Below are positions 1 to 6,461 of a stretch of DNA of 12,174 bases, piece by piece. Both the position numbers and the translations under genes were made by a program. This DNA comes from Bordetella parapertussis. GTDB lineage: Bacteria > Pseudomonadota > Gammaproteobacteria > Burkholderiales > Burkholderiaceae_C. Within the stretch, counting starts at the first letter, position 1. Each line of letters begins with the position of its first letter. Location: contig CAMCES010000050.1 in assembly GCA_945873925.1 (NCBI GenBank), positions 1 to 12,174 on the forward strand, in the 5' to 3' direction. The notes under the pieces are model-generated. The model saw nothing but the letters and a program-made list of their open reading frames with translations. It was not told the origin of the DNA and searched no databases.

Positions 1-1
1 A

Positions 2-97
2 AGCTTGTCCATAGCAGATGAGATTCGCCGAGCATGCCCCAAGACCGGAAAACAATTCAAATCGTGGACAAGGGAAAAGACAGATTTAATGAAATAA
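2..97 (+). CDS. Possible 3' end of an unidentified ORF entering from the left
   Basis: Frame 2 is open from the left edge to a TAA at 95-97 and encodes 31 residues beginning SLSIADEIRRACPKTGKQ. The composition is rich in Lys and Arg with little hydrophobicity, so it could be the tail of a soluble or nucleic-acid-binding protein, but I recognise no family. The open length is short enough to be chance. Between 98 and 291 I see no convincing gene: a 71-codon frame at 34-249 overlaps this one, has no ribosome binding site and no family resemblance. Confidence 0.2.
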   Translation, partial: SLSIADEIRRACPKTGKQFKSWTREKTDLMK

Positions 98-291
98 ATC
101 ATGGGGTTACGTTAAGTCTGATGGCAAACGTTGGGACACCAGTGACATCAACCCCTCTGAAAATCTACACGGAATCCAAAACGGGCTTGCCAGTCGTTTG
201 TGGGCTGTTGGACTGGGATGGGTTTCAAAAGTCTGAAACAACTTGGTGATTCTCAAGCAAAGAGTTCACCGCTCATACACACGGAGATTGC

Positions 292-492
292 ATGAAATTC
301 AATAAAGCAATGAAGTCTGGATTGATCGCTGCAGGTCTTGCTGCGACCGGACTGATAGAACGCGCTGCGTTCATGCCCATGACCGACTTGAAGGCACACC
401 CTACCGCCTTGAAACCTGCCTATAACAACAACGGCTTGTCACAAGGTATGTGTGGCAGCGCGTTTTTTCACTTCTCTGAATCACAAACTTGA
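292..492 (+). CDS. Small secreted-looking hypothetical protein (66 aa), possibly truncated
   Basis: I do not recognise this protein with confidence. The ATG is preceded by GGAG at 283-286 with a 5-nt gap, a good ribosome binding site. The N-terminus is signal-like: basic MKFNKAMKSG, then hydrophobic LIAAGLAATGL (about residues 11-21). No clean AXA cleavage site is seen before IERAAF. The rest contains MTDLKAHP and a single QGMCGS motif, then an aromatic tail after a T6 run (FFHFSESQT). Signal peptide, an MTDL segment and a G-x-C-G motif loosely recall small bufferin/HvfA-type precursors, which usually repeat EGKCG. With only one Cys motif this is weak. The tail after the T6 run could be out of frame relative to an ancestor. 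It may instead be the remnant leader of the cytochrome gene that follows. Confidence 0.4.
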   Translation: MKFNKAMKSGLIAAGLAATGLIERAAFMPMTDLKAHPTALKPAYNNNGLSQGMCGSAFFHFSESQT

Positions 493-571
493 TTCGATGA
501 TTTTGTTGACAGCACCTTGGTGCCCGATTGCGTAATGAAAATGCACTTTTCCCGTTTAGCCATGATTTCAT

Positions 572-826
572 TTGAAAAAATTGATGCAAGCCAATAACTG
601 CTTGGCATGCCACCAAATTGACAAACGTAAGTACGGACCTCAGTTTGACGAGATCCACGCAAAATATTCGGCGTATGCTGCCTCAGTCAGCAAGTTGGCC
701 GTCAAAATCAAAGCAGGTGGCGCAGGCGTTTGGGGCGAGGACATGATGCCCCCCCAGCCTCATGTTTCGGATAACGACGCCAAACGCATGGCTGAGTTGA
801 TTCTTGCCCTAAAGCCTGCGAAGTGA
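572..826 (+). CDS. Class I cytochrome c domain (c551/c552 type), N-terminally truncated or frameshifted
   Basis: The protein has one covalent heme site, CLACH (Cys10, Cys13, His14), followed by YGPQFDEIHAKYS and a VWGEDMMPPQPHVSD segment whose Met-Pro-Pro is the usual distal-ligand region. It ends in the typical AELILALKPAK helix. This is the layout of small periplasmic electron carriers of the c551/c552 family, about 80 residues when mature. Only a TTG (572) or an internal ATG (584) is available as start, giving no signal peptide, although heme attachment needs export. Upstream in frame 1, from ATG 535, the reading runs into ...ISFEK at an A6 run (575-580). Removing one A would join it to LMQANNCLACH, matching the usual ...EKLMQ start of the mature protein. 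So the locus is either a frameshifted pseudogene or carries a sequence error. The domain call is strong; functionality is doubtful. Confidence 0.7.
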   Translation: MKKLMQANNCLACHQIDKRKYGPQFDEIHAKYSAYAASVSKLAVKIKAGGAGVWGEDMMPPQPHVSDNDAKRMAELILALKPAK

Positions 827-908
827 CTTGAATACACTGATCAGCAAGCAAAGATTGGGTTCGGTAATGCCAGTCTGATGCTTGCTCCATGATGGGCAGC
901 AATGGTTG

Positions 909-1535
909 TCAAATCACTCGATGTCTTTGTGCGAAATGCACCATGGATGCAGGGGTAGCCAAGGACAACTTTCTTTTGATGGCAGTTTGGTAATTGCTGA
1001 TCGTCTTTTCAGACAGGTTCAATGTCTCTGCGCATTCTTCAATGGATTTCCCTAGTGCAAGCAATCGAAATGTTTCAAATTCGGAGTTGGTGAGAGACGC
1101 AAGCAATTTCTCTTCTTTGCCGAAGATGCTGACGAACTGCTGGATTTTGGTTTCATGGCACATGAAAACCTCGCCCTTGCTCACGGCCAAAATGGCATCC
1201 AACACGCAATCAGGTGAGGATGCTTTGCTTACAAAGCCTTTGGCACCTCTGCTGATAGCCAGGTTGACCATTTGAATACTGTCGTAAAAAGAGCAAATGA
1301 TGATCTTTTGTTCGGCATCCCTGGCCAAGGCTTTTTCTAAAAATTTCAGACCCGATATGCCCTTCATGGACAGGTCGCTGATGACGATGTCCGGCTTTTG
1401 TTCAAGCAGCAATGCATAGCCGGACTCCCCAGAACTCGCCATGCCGCAAAGTCCAAATTCAGGGTGTGAACTGATCAACCTCGCATATCCCTCTCTTACG
1501 ATGGCGTGATCATCAATGATGAGAATTTTAATCAT
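909..1535 (-). CDS. NarL/FixJ-family response regulator (REC-HTH), orphan
   Basis: This is a 208-residue two-domain transcriptional regulator. An N-terminal receiver domain (about 1-120) shows the acidic pair Asp8-Asp9, the phosphoacceptor Asp54 (VISDLSM), Ser82 and the conserved Lys104 (FVSKA). A linker leads to a LuxR/GerE helix-turn-helix (about 143-205: LTNSEFETFRLLALGKSIEECAETLNLSEKTI region). The usual LTPRE entry is LTNSE here. Start chosen at ATG 1535 (MIKILIIDDH), because this is the normal beginning of the receiver fold; an in-frame ATG at 1568 would add MPFLSYSFNTK, and neither has a strong ribosome binding site. No histidine kinase gene is next to it, so its partner must be elsewhere or outside the window. 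It converges on the cytochrome fragment and diverges from the nitronate monooxygenase gene. Its target genes are not evident. Codon use is A/T-leaning compared with the operon at 5168-11692. Confidence 0.9.
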   Translation of the reverse strand: MIKILIIDDHAIVREGYARLISSHPEFGLCGMASSGESGYALLLEQKPDIVISDLSMKGISGLKFLEKALARDAEQKIIICSFYDSIQMVNLAISRGAKGFVSKASSPDCVLDAILAVSKGEVFMCHETKIQQFVSIFGKEEKLLASLTNSEFETFRLLALGKSIEECAETLNLSEKTISNYQTAIKRKLSLATPASMVHFAQRHRVI

Positions 1536-1700
1536 TTTTGTATTGAAACTATAGGATAAAAAAGGCATGGCCTTTATGGATTTTCAAATTACCCGATTGG
1601 TTGTATGTTTTTGAGGGGCAAGAAATCAGAACCTTCTAACGAATATGATCTTCCAACTTACAAACGTTTGCGCTCAGCAACTCACAAAACATTTAAATAT

Positions 1701-1705
1701 GGAGA
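1701..1705 (+). promoter_or_regulatory. Ribosome binding site deciding the nitronate monooxygenase start
   Basis: GGAGA lies 5 nt before ATG 1711. This favours 1711 over the earlier in-frame ATGs at 1645 and 1699; the 1699 ATG actually overlaps this GGAGA. Confidence 0.6.
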
Positions 1706-1710
1706 CATTC

Positions 1711-2667
1711 ATGTCCAAACTCCCCCCCGTTTTAAGCTCTTTGCCTTTTCCGGTTATTGGTTCCCCGCTTTTCATCATCAGCAACCCTAAGTTGGTGATT
1801 GCGCAGTGCATTTCCGGGGTGGTTGGATCCATGCCCGCCCTCAATGCCCGACCAGCGTCCCAATTAGAGGATTGGTTGGCTGAAATCACTGAAACTTTGG
1901 CTGCCCACAACAAAGCCCACCCAGATCAGCCAGCAGCCCCTTTTGCCATCAATCAAATAGTGCATAAAAGCAATGACCGTTTAGAACATGACATGGCCTT
2001 GTCCGTGAAATACAAAGTGCCGATCATCATCACCTCACTGGGCGCGCGTGAAGAAATCAACCAAGCAGCGCACAGTTATGGCGGCGTTGTTTTGCACGAC
2101 ATCATCAACAATAAATTTGCGCACAAAGCCATCGAAAAAGGAGCGGATGGTTTGGTGGCTGTGGCTGCTGGCGCTGGTGGTCATGCTGGGGTTAAAAGTC
2201 CGTTTGCGCTGGTGCAAGAAATTCGTCAGTGGTTTGACGGTCCACTGGCATTGAGCGGTTCGATAGCCAACGGAAGTGCTATTTTGGCCTCCCTGGCCAT
2301 GGGTGCGGACTTTGCCTACATTGGTTCTGCCTTCATTGCCACCGAAGAAGCCCGGGCAACAGATGATTACAAGCAAAGCATTGTCGATTGCAACTCTGAC
2401 GACATCATCTACACTAACCTGTTCACGGGTGTTCACGGCAATTACTTGGCCCCGTCCGTTCGCAATGCGGGTATGGATCCGCACAACCTGCCGGAGAGCG
2501 ATCCCAGCAAGATGGATTTTGGTGGCGAGAAGACCAAAGCTTGGAAAGATATTTGGGGCAGCGGGCAAGGTATTGGCGCGATCACCAAGGTTCAGTCCAC
2601 AGCCGATTTGGTAGCACAGCTCAAGCGTGAATTCGCCCAGGCCAAGGCCAGCTTGATGGGGTCATAA
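1711..2667 (+). CDS. Nitronate monooxygenase (2-nitropropane dioxygenase family)
   Basis: FMN-dependent TIM-barrel enzyme expected to oxidise alkyl nitronates such as propionate-3-nitronate to carbonyl compounds and nitrite in the cytoplasm. At 318 residues it is of normal family length. Visible features are the N-terminal PVIGSPLFIISNPKLV segment, SGVVGSMPALNARP, the APFAINQIVHKSN strand, AAGAGGHAG with the catalytic His158, and the phosphate-binding stretches LSGSIANGSAILASLAMGAD and YIGSAFIAT. The C-terminal part (SDPSKMDFGGEKTKAWKDIW) is typical of the proteobacterial branch. The start at 1711 is supported by GGAGA; a start at 1645 would add 22 residues that do not look like the family. 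It stands alone, with a regulator divergent upstream and a terminator after it. True substrate is unknown: the family also includes enzymes with other roles, so the in vivo reaction is inferred. Confidence 0.9.
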   Translation: MSKLPPVLSSLPFPVIGSPLFIISNPKLVIAQCISGVVGSMPALNARPASQLEDWLAEITETLAAHNKAHPDQPAAPFAINQIVHKSNDRLEHDMALSVKYKVPIIITSLGAREEINQAAHSYGGVVLHDIINNKFAHKAIEKGADGLVAVAAGAGGHAGVKSPFALVQEIRQWFDGPLALSGSIANGSAILASLAMGADFAYIGSAFIATEEARATDDYKQSIVDCNSDDIIYTNLFTGVHGNYLAPSVRNAGMDPHNLPESDPSKMDFGGEKTKAWKDIWGSGQGIGAITKVQSTADLVAQLKREFAQAKASLMGS

Positions 2668-2684
2668 GCTCGCCCTTGCAGCCA

Positions 2685-2699
2685 GGTTGTGAGACAACC
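2685..2699 (+). repeat. Small perfect hairpin in the 3' UTR of the nitronate monooxygenase gene
   Basis: GGTTGT and ACAACC form a 6-bp perfect stem with a GAG loop, one base before the terminator hairpin. It could stack with the terminator or protect the 3' end; function is inferred. Confidence 0.45.
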
Positions 2700-2700
2700 C

Positions 2701-2724
2701 AAAAGGCCCCTCATGGGGCTTTTT
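2701..2724 (+). terminator. Intrinsic terminator, probably bidirectional
   Basis: AAAAGGCCCC-TCAT-GGGGCTTTTT folds into a GC stem with one bulged G and flanking A/T tracts on both sides. It lies between the convergent nitronate monooxygenase (+, ends 2667) and ppnP (-, ends 2748) genes. The A tract reads as a T tract on the minus strand, so it can end transcription of both. Confidence 0.8.
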
Positions 2725-2747
2725 AGATTGGGCAAACGTCTACGGGT

Positions 2748-3065
2748 TCAACCAAAGTGACAAATGTAATGGTATGCCTGAGTGACCCTGATCTCAAAAG
2801 AAGAATCAGCGCCTACCTTGAACTTGTCGCCTGGTCCCGCTGGTAGCCAAGCATCTGAGCCAGCCAATTTGTACTCACAGTTTCCTGCAACGCATTCCAT
2901 GATTTCTGTTGAAGCGGTATTGAAAGTCAGTTGCGAGGGCAGCACCACACCGACCGATTTTTTTTCGCCAGTGGCCAACAAGACGGTATGACTGACACAC
3001 TTGCCGTCAAAAAAAACATTGGCCTTGGCGGCAACACTCGCGCACTGGATTTGTTCGGTCTGCAT
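2748..3065 (-). CDS. ppnP: Pyrimidine/purine nucleoside phosphorylase PpnP (DUF1255)
   Basis: Small cupin-fold enzyme that phosphorolyses several nucleosides to free base and (deoxy)ribose-1-phosphate, a nucleotide salvage step in the cytoplasm. The protein has about 105 residues, slightly longer than the E. coli YaiE/PpnP of about 94. Recognisable family segments are VSHTVLLATGEKKSVGVVLP, MECVAGNCEYKL, WLPAGPGDKFKV and the end FEIRVTQAYHYICHFG. The start at ATG 3065 is preferred because AAAGG lies 7 to 8 nt upstream. An in-frame TTG at 3071 overlaps the argG stop (TTGA) and would add two residues. The gene directly follows argG on the same strand, so it is probably co-transcribed, and its ribosome binding site is formed by the last codons of argG. 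Confidence 0.9.
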   Translation of the reverse strand: MQTEQIQCASVAAKANVFFDGKCVSHTVLLATGEKKSVGVVLPSQLTFNTASTEIMECVAGNCEYKLAGSDAWLPAGPGDKFKVGADSSFEIRVTQAYHYICHFG

Positions 3066-3067
3066 GT

Positions 3068-4408
3068 TCAAGCCTTTTTCTGGGTTGCGGATGGGCGGGC
3101 ATTGGATTGGCTTGAAGCGGATTTGCGCGCGGCGCGTGTTTTGGTCTTGGCAATGCGTTCATTTTTCAAATTGCCAGCTATGCGCATGCGCAAGGCATTG
3201 AGCTTGATGAAACCACCGGCATCAGCTTGGTTGTATGCACCGCCGTCATCATCAAAGGTTGCCATTCGGGTATCAAACAAGCTGTCGGTTTTGCTCTCAC
3301 GGCCCACGCACATGATCGTGCCTTTGTAGAGCTTCAAACGTACTTTTCCGTTGGCTGTGACTTGTGATGCATCTATCAGACCTTGCAGCAATTCACGTTC
3401 AGGGCTGAACCAGTAGCCGTTGTAGACCAATCGCGCGTAGCGTGGCATCAGGTCTTCTTTGAGCGCCAACACTTCACGGTCAAGCGTGATGGACTCGATG
3501 GCGCGGTGACCAGCGAGCAAAAGGGAGCCACCAGGGGTTTCGTAGCAACCACGGCTTTTCATGCCCACATAGCGGTTTTCCACTTTGTCTAAGCGTCCAA
3601 TGCCATGCTTGCCACCCAAAGTATTGAGGTGTGTCAGCACCGTGGCAGGACTCATGCGAACACCATCAACAGCGACCACGTCGCCTTGTTTGTAGGTCAG
3701 TTCAATGGTTTGTGGTTTGTTGGGGGCTTTTTCAGGACTGACAGTCAGGCGCCACATATTGTCTTCTGGCGCGAAACTCGGGTCTTCCAAAATGCCACCC
3801 TCGTAGCTGATGTGGAGCAAATTGGCATCCATCGAGTAGGGTGCAGGCCCTTTGCGCTTGGCGCCGTCCACAGGAATTCCATGCTGATCTGCATAGCGCA
3901 TGAGCTTTTCGCGTGACAGCAAATCCCATTCTCGCCATGGTGCAATGATTTTCACGTTGGGCATCAGTGCGTAAGCACCCAATTCAAAGCGAACCTGGTC
4001 ATTGCCTTTGCCAGTGGCACCGTGGCTGATGGCATCGGCTTTGGTTTGACGGGCAATCTCCACCAAACGCTTGGCAATCAGAGGACGAGCGATGGAGGTT
4101 CCGAGAAGGTACTCACCCTCATACAGGGCGTTGGCTCGAAACATGGGGAAAACAAAGTCACGTACAAATTCCTCGCGCAAATCTTCGATGAAGATGTTGG
4201 AGGGCTTGATGCCCATTTTGATCGCCTTGGCTCGCGCGGGTTCAATTTCCTCTCCCTGACCGATGTCGGCGGTGAAGGTCACCACCTCACAGTGGTATTG
4301 GTCTTGTAGCCACTTCAGGATGATCGAGGTGTCCAAGCCGCCCGAGTAGGCCAAGACGACACGTTGCGGAGGCGGGGTTTTGCCACTGGCTGGCTGGGTA
4401 TGACGCAT
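3068..4408 (-). CDS. argG: Argininosuccinate synthase with a basic C-terminal extension
   Basis: Joins citrulline and aspartate using ATP to give argininosuccinate, the penultimate step of arginine synthesis, in the cytoplasm as a tetramer. The ATP-pyrophosphatase loop AYSGGLDTS is at residues 20-28. Also visible are TADIGQGEE, the GTSIARPLIAKR segment, SHGATGKGNDQVRFELG, APWREW and RYVGMKSRGCYETPGG, all typical of the roughly 405-residue bacterial type. At 446 residues it is longer than usual: a short N-terminal addition (MRHTQPASGKTPPPQ) and about 30 residues after NLKNERIAK that are rich in Lys, Arg, Ala and Ser. Start at ATG 4408 is the only upstream one; its ribosome binding site is weak. 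It is first in a two-gene unit with ppnP. Confidence 0.95.
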   Translation of the reverse strand: MRHTQPASGKTPPPQRVVLAYSGGLDTSIILKWLQDQYHCEVVTFTADIGQGEEIEPARAKAIKMGIKPSNIFIEDLREEFVRDFVFPMFRANALYEGEYLLGTSIARPLIAKRLVEIARQTKADAISHGATGKGNDQVRFELGAYALMPNVKIIAPWREWDLLSREKLMRYADQHGIPVDGAKRKGPAPYSMDANLLHISYEGGILEDPSFAPEDNMWRLTVSPEKAPNKPQTIELTYKQGDVVAVDGVRMSPATVLTHLNTLGGKHGIGRLDKVENRYVGMKSRGCYETPGGSLLLAGHRAIESITLDREVLALKEDLMPRYARLVYNGYWFSPERELLQGLIDASQVTANGKVRLKLYKGTIMCVGRESKTDSLFDTRMATFDDDGGAYNQADAGGFIKLNALRMRIAGNLKNERIAKTKTRAARKSASSQSNARPSATQKKA

Positions 4409-4436
4409 GGGGACACCGAATAAAAAAGCAAAGACG

Positions 4437-4448
4437 ATTCTAGGTCAA
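4437..4448 (-). promoter_or_regulatory. Candidate promoter for argG-ppnP
   Basis: On the minus strand TTGACC (4448-4443) is followed directly by TAGAAT (4442-4437). TAGAAT is close to a -10 box and would put the transcript start about 20 nt before the argG ATG, but its -35 partner would lie in the T tract of the upstream terminator. Alternatively TTGACC is the -35 box with a poor TTTTAT -10 box 17 nt further on. Only about 50 nt separate the terminator from argG, so the promoter must be here unless read-through occurs. Confidence 0.35.
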
Positions 4449-4459
4449 GGCGCTGGGCC

Positions 4460-4486
4460 AAAAAAAAGCCGCTGGGGTCAGCGGCT
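4460..4486 (-). terminator. Intrinsic terminator of the glycine-zipper gene
   Basis: AGCCGCT-GACCCC-AGCGGCT on the minus strand is a perfect 7-bp stem with a 6-nt loop followed by a run of T (an A tract at 4460-4467 on the plus strand). It begins 18 nt after the stop of the gene at 4505-5062. Confidence 0.85.
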
Positions 4487-4504
4487 GGACTATTTCATCA
4501 GCTC

Positions 4505-5062
4505 TCAAAGGGTATGGGGTGCGGATCCAGGTGGGGGGACCATGTTGGGTGCAGACAATGGAACAGGTGGCAAAGTGGCAGGCATGGGTTGTGTGTTGGT
4601 CACCAAGGGTGTAATTTGCAAGCGAACAGTCGGGCCTGGGTCTTGCGGCATTTGCACGGTGTATTGCTTACCTGCGTATTCATACAGCACGTGGTAGGAC
4701 ACAGTCCGGTTTTCATAAAAAGTCTGATTGGTGCAAGACTGCACGTTGCGAATTTCTGGGGCTGGATTGCCTTCAATTTTGTTACCCAAGATGGCTCCAC
4801 CAAACAAACCGATGGCAGTGGCCAAGGCGTTGCCTTCACCCCGACCAATCGTGTTGCCAATCGCACCACCGGCGATGGCACCCATGGCCGCACCAGCGCC
4901 AGACTTTTGGGGCTGAACTGTTACTTGTTGGTGGGTACAAACTTGCCTGGGAACAGCCACTTGTTGTATGACCGGGGTGGTTGAAATAACGCGCCCGAGC
5001 TCTTGGGCTTGAACCCCTGCCGCGCAAAGGCATGCAAACATAGAGAAGATGAGACGGTGCAT
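4505..5062 (-). CDS. Glycine-zipper 2TM-domain envelope protein (SlyB/Rick17kDa-like)
   Basis: A 185-residue exported protein of unknown precise role. The first 20 residues (MHRLIFSMFACLCAAGVQAQ) are a signal peptide ending in AXA-type VQAQ; there is no lipobox Cys directly after it, although Cys11 and Cys13 sit within the hydrophobic core. Residues about 55-98 form a glycine zipper (GAGAAMGAIAGGAIGNTIG, then GLFGGAILGNKIEG), a pair of Gly-spaced helices that pack in or on the outer membrane. A YHVLYEYAGKQYTVQM segment typical of this group follows, then a Pro-rich tail of about 30 residues. AAGGAG lies 5 nt before ATG 5062. It is a single-gene unit with its own terminator, divergent from folC. 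Proteins of this family are linked to envelope integrity; that is family knowledge, not shown here. Confidence 0.85.
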   Translation of the reverse strand: MHRLIFSMFACLCAAGVQAQELGRVISTTPVIQQVAVPRQVCTHQQVTVQPQKSGAGAAMGAIAGGAIGNTIGRGEGNALATAIGLFGGAILGNKIEGNPAPEIRNVQSCTNQTFYENRTVSYHVLYEYAGKQYTVQMPQDPGPTVRLQITPLVTNTQPMPATLPPVPLSAPNMVPPPGSAPHTL

Positions 5063-5167
5063 AAAAGCTCCTTAGGTTAGGGTGTTTGTGTGGAGTTTAA
5101 CGTCCCTGAAAAATGCTTGGTTGACCTGTGCCCTTGCGTGTTCATCTCAATCGCAGACAATTCATCC
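5063..5167. promoter_or_regulatory. Divergent intergenic region between the glycine-zipper gene and folC
   Basis: These 105 nt must hold promoters for both directions. On the plus strand TTGACC at 5121-5126 is a plausible -35 box for the folC operon, but the -10 position 17-19 nt on (around 5144-5151) is poor. On the minus strand a TAAACT around 5093-5098 could be a -10 box, without a good -35. The AAGGAG ribosome binding site of the minus-strand gene is at 5068-5073. Confidence 0.3.
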
Positions 5168-6454
5168 ATGAACCTTGAGGCTTGGCTGACGCACTGTGAG
5201 CAACTCCACCCCCAAACCATTGATATGGGCTTGGGGCGTATCAAACAGGTCGCTCAACGACTGGCGTTGCAATTTGGCTGCCCAGTCATCACGGTGGCGG
5301 GAACCAACGGCAAGGGGTCTACCTGCGCCATGCTCGAGTCTGTGTGTCGTCACGCCGGTTACAAAACAGGCTTGTACACCTCCCCGCATTTGGTGCATTT
5401 TGAGGAGCGTTGCCGAATCAACGGTCGCTCAGCCGCCAGCGATCAGATGGTCGATCACTTCGCCAGGGTCGAGGCGGCGCGTGCCGAAGTCTCGCTCAGT
5501 TATTTTGAATTCACCAGTTTGGCGCTGCTCAGCCTTTTGGCTAGCCAGCGCTTGGATGTGGTGATTTTGGAAGTCGGTTTGGGTGGGCGTTTGGATGCGG
5601 TGAACATCATTGATACAGATTGCGCGGTCATCACCAGCATCGACCTCGATCACCAGGCACTTTTGGGCAATACAAGAGAAGCGATTGGGTTCGAAAAAGC
5701 CGGGATCATGCGCGCGCATCGACCTGTGGTGGTTTGCGACCCCAGTCCACCGGAGTCGGTTTTGCTTCATGCCAAAACCCTAGAGGCTGATCTGTGGAAG
5801 GTGGGTGTTGACTTTCAATTCTCGGGCGATGCGCAGCAGTGGCGTTGGACAGGTAGGGCTCGAACCTACAGCGGGCTGGCTTATCCGGCTTTGCGCGGCG
5901 CCAATCAGTTGCTCAATGCCGCTGGGGTGTTGGCGGTTTTGGAAGCCATGCGATCACGCTTACCCGTCACCGCACAGGCAATTCGCTTGGGCTTGTCTTT
6001 GGTGGAGTGGGCTGGCAGATTTCAACTGGTGCCGGGACAACCGTCGATTGTTTTGGATGTGGCACACAACCCGCATGCCGCGGCAGCGTTGGCACACAAC
6101 CTCGATGCCATGGGTTTTTATCCTCGCACCCATGCGGTGATGGGGGCCATGGCTGACAAAGACTTGCCTGGCATGTTCAAGCGATTGATGCCCCTGGTCG
6201 ACCATTGGTATTTTTGTGATTTACCCAGCCCAAGGGCAGCCAGTTCAGCCGATTTGATGCTTGCTTGGCAAGCACAAAAAGCCTTGGCGACGGCCAGCGC
6301 TTGCCAGTCATCCAGTCCGTCTGAGGCTTTGGCCTTGGCCATGGCAAAAGCAGACCCCACTGATAGAATTGTCATTTTTGGTTCATTTTTCACCGTTGGC
6401 GGGGTTCTCCAAGAGGGGATTCCTGGCCGTTTAACCGCCAATCAGCACCTCTGA
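5168..6454 (+). CDS. folC: Bifunctional dihydrofolate synthase / folylpolyglutamate synthase
   Basis: Adds glutamate to dihydropteroate and then to folates, trapping and activating one-carbon carriers in the cytoplasm. A Mur-ligase-fold protein of 428 residues, normal for the family. The ATP loop AGTNGKGST is at residues 44-52 (Lys49), followed by GLYTSPHLVHFEERCRING, the EVGLGGRLDAVN motif, LDHQALLG (Asp161, His162) and GFEKAGIMR. The C-terminal ligase domain carries LDVAHNPHAA and ends in FGSFFTVGGVL. Start taken at ATG 5168 (MNLEAWLTHCEQLHPQTIDMGL) because it matches the family N-terminus; an in-frame GTG at 5090 would add 26 Cys-rich residues unlike the family. It is the first gene of the folC-to-gltX run; accD, its usual upstream neighbour in many relatives, is not here. 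Confidence 0.95.
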   Translation: MNLEAWLTHCEQLHPQTIDMGLGRIKQVAQRLALQFGCPVITVAGTNGKGSTCAMLESVCRHAGYKTGLYTSPHLVHFEERCRINGRSAASDQMVDHFARVEAARAEVSLSYFEFTSLALLSLLASQRLDVVILEVGLGGRLDAVNIIDTDCAVITSIDLDHQALLGNTREAIGFEKAGIMRAHRPVVVCDPSPPESVLLHAKTLEADLWKVGVDFQFSGDAQQWRWTGRARTYSGLAYPALRGANQLLNAAGVLAVLEAMRSRLPVTAQAIRLGLSLVEWAGRFQLVPGQPSIVLDVAHNPHAAAALAHNLDAMGFYPRTHAVMGAMADKDLPGMFKRLMPLVDHWYFCDLPSPRAASSADLMLAWQAQKALATASACQSSSPSEALALAMAKADPTDRIVIFGSFFTVGGVLQEGIPGRLTANQHL

Positions 6455-6461
6455 ACCCCGC

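Noticed and set aside
34..249. 71-codon open frame at the left end
   Set aside because: No ribosome binding site, no recognisable domain, and it overlaps another short open frame; likely chance.
843..886. Inverted repeat AGCAAGCA / TGCTTGCT between the convergent cytochrome and regulator genes
   Set aside because: Arms of 8 bp with a loop of about 28 nt and no T tract; too weak to call a terminator or site.
2035..2568. 177-codon minus-strand frame
   Set aside because: Lies antisense to the nitronate monooxygenase gene, with no family resemblance; a shadow of that coding sequence.
4514..4984. 156-codon plus-strand frame
   Set aside because: Antisense to the glycine-zipper gene, which has a signal peptide, ribosome binding site and terminator of its own.
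5090..5167. GTG start at 5090 for folC
   Set aside because: The added 26 residues are Cys-rich and unlike the family N-terminus, which begins at ATG 5168.
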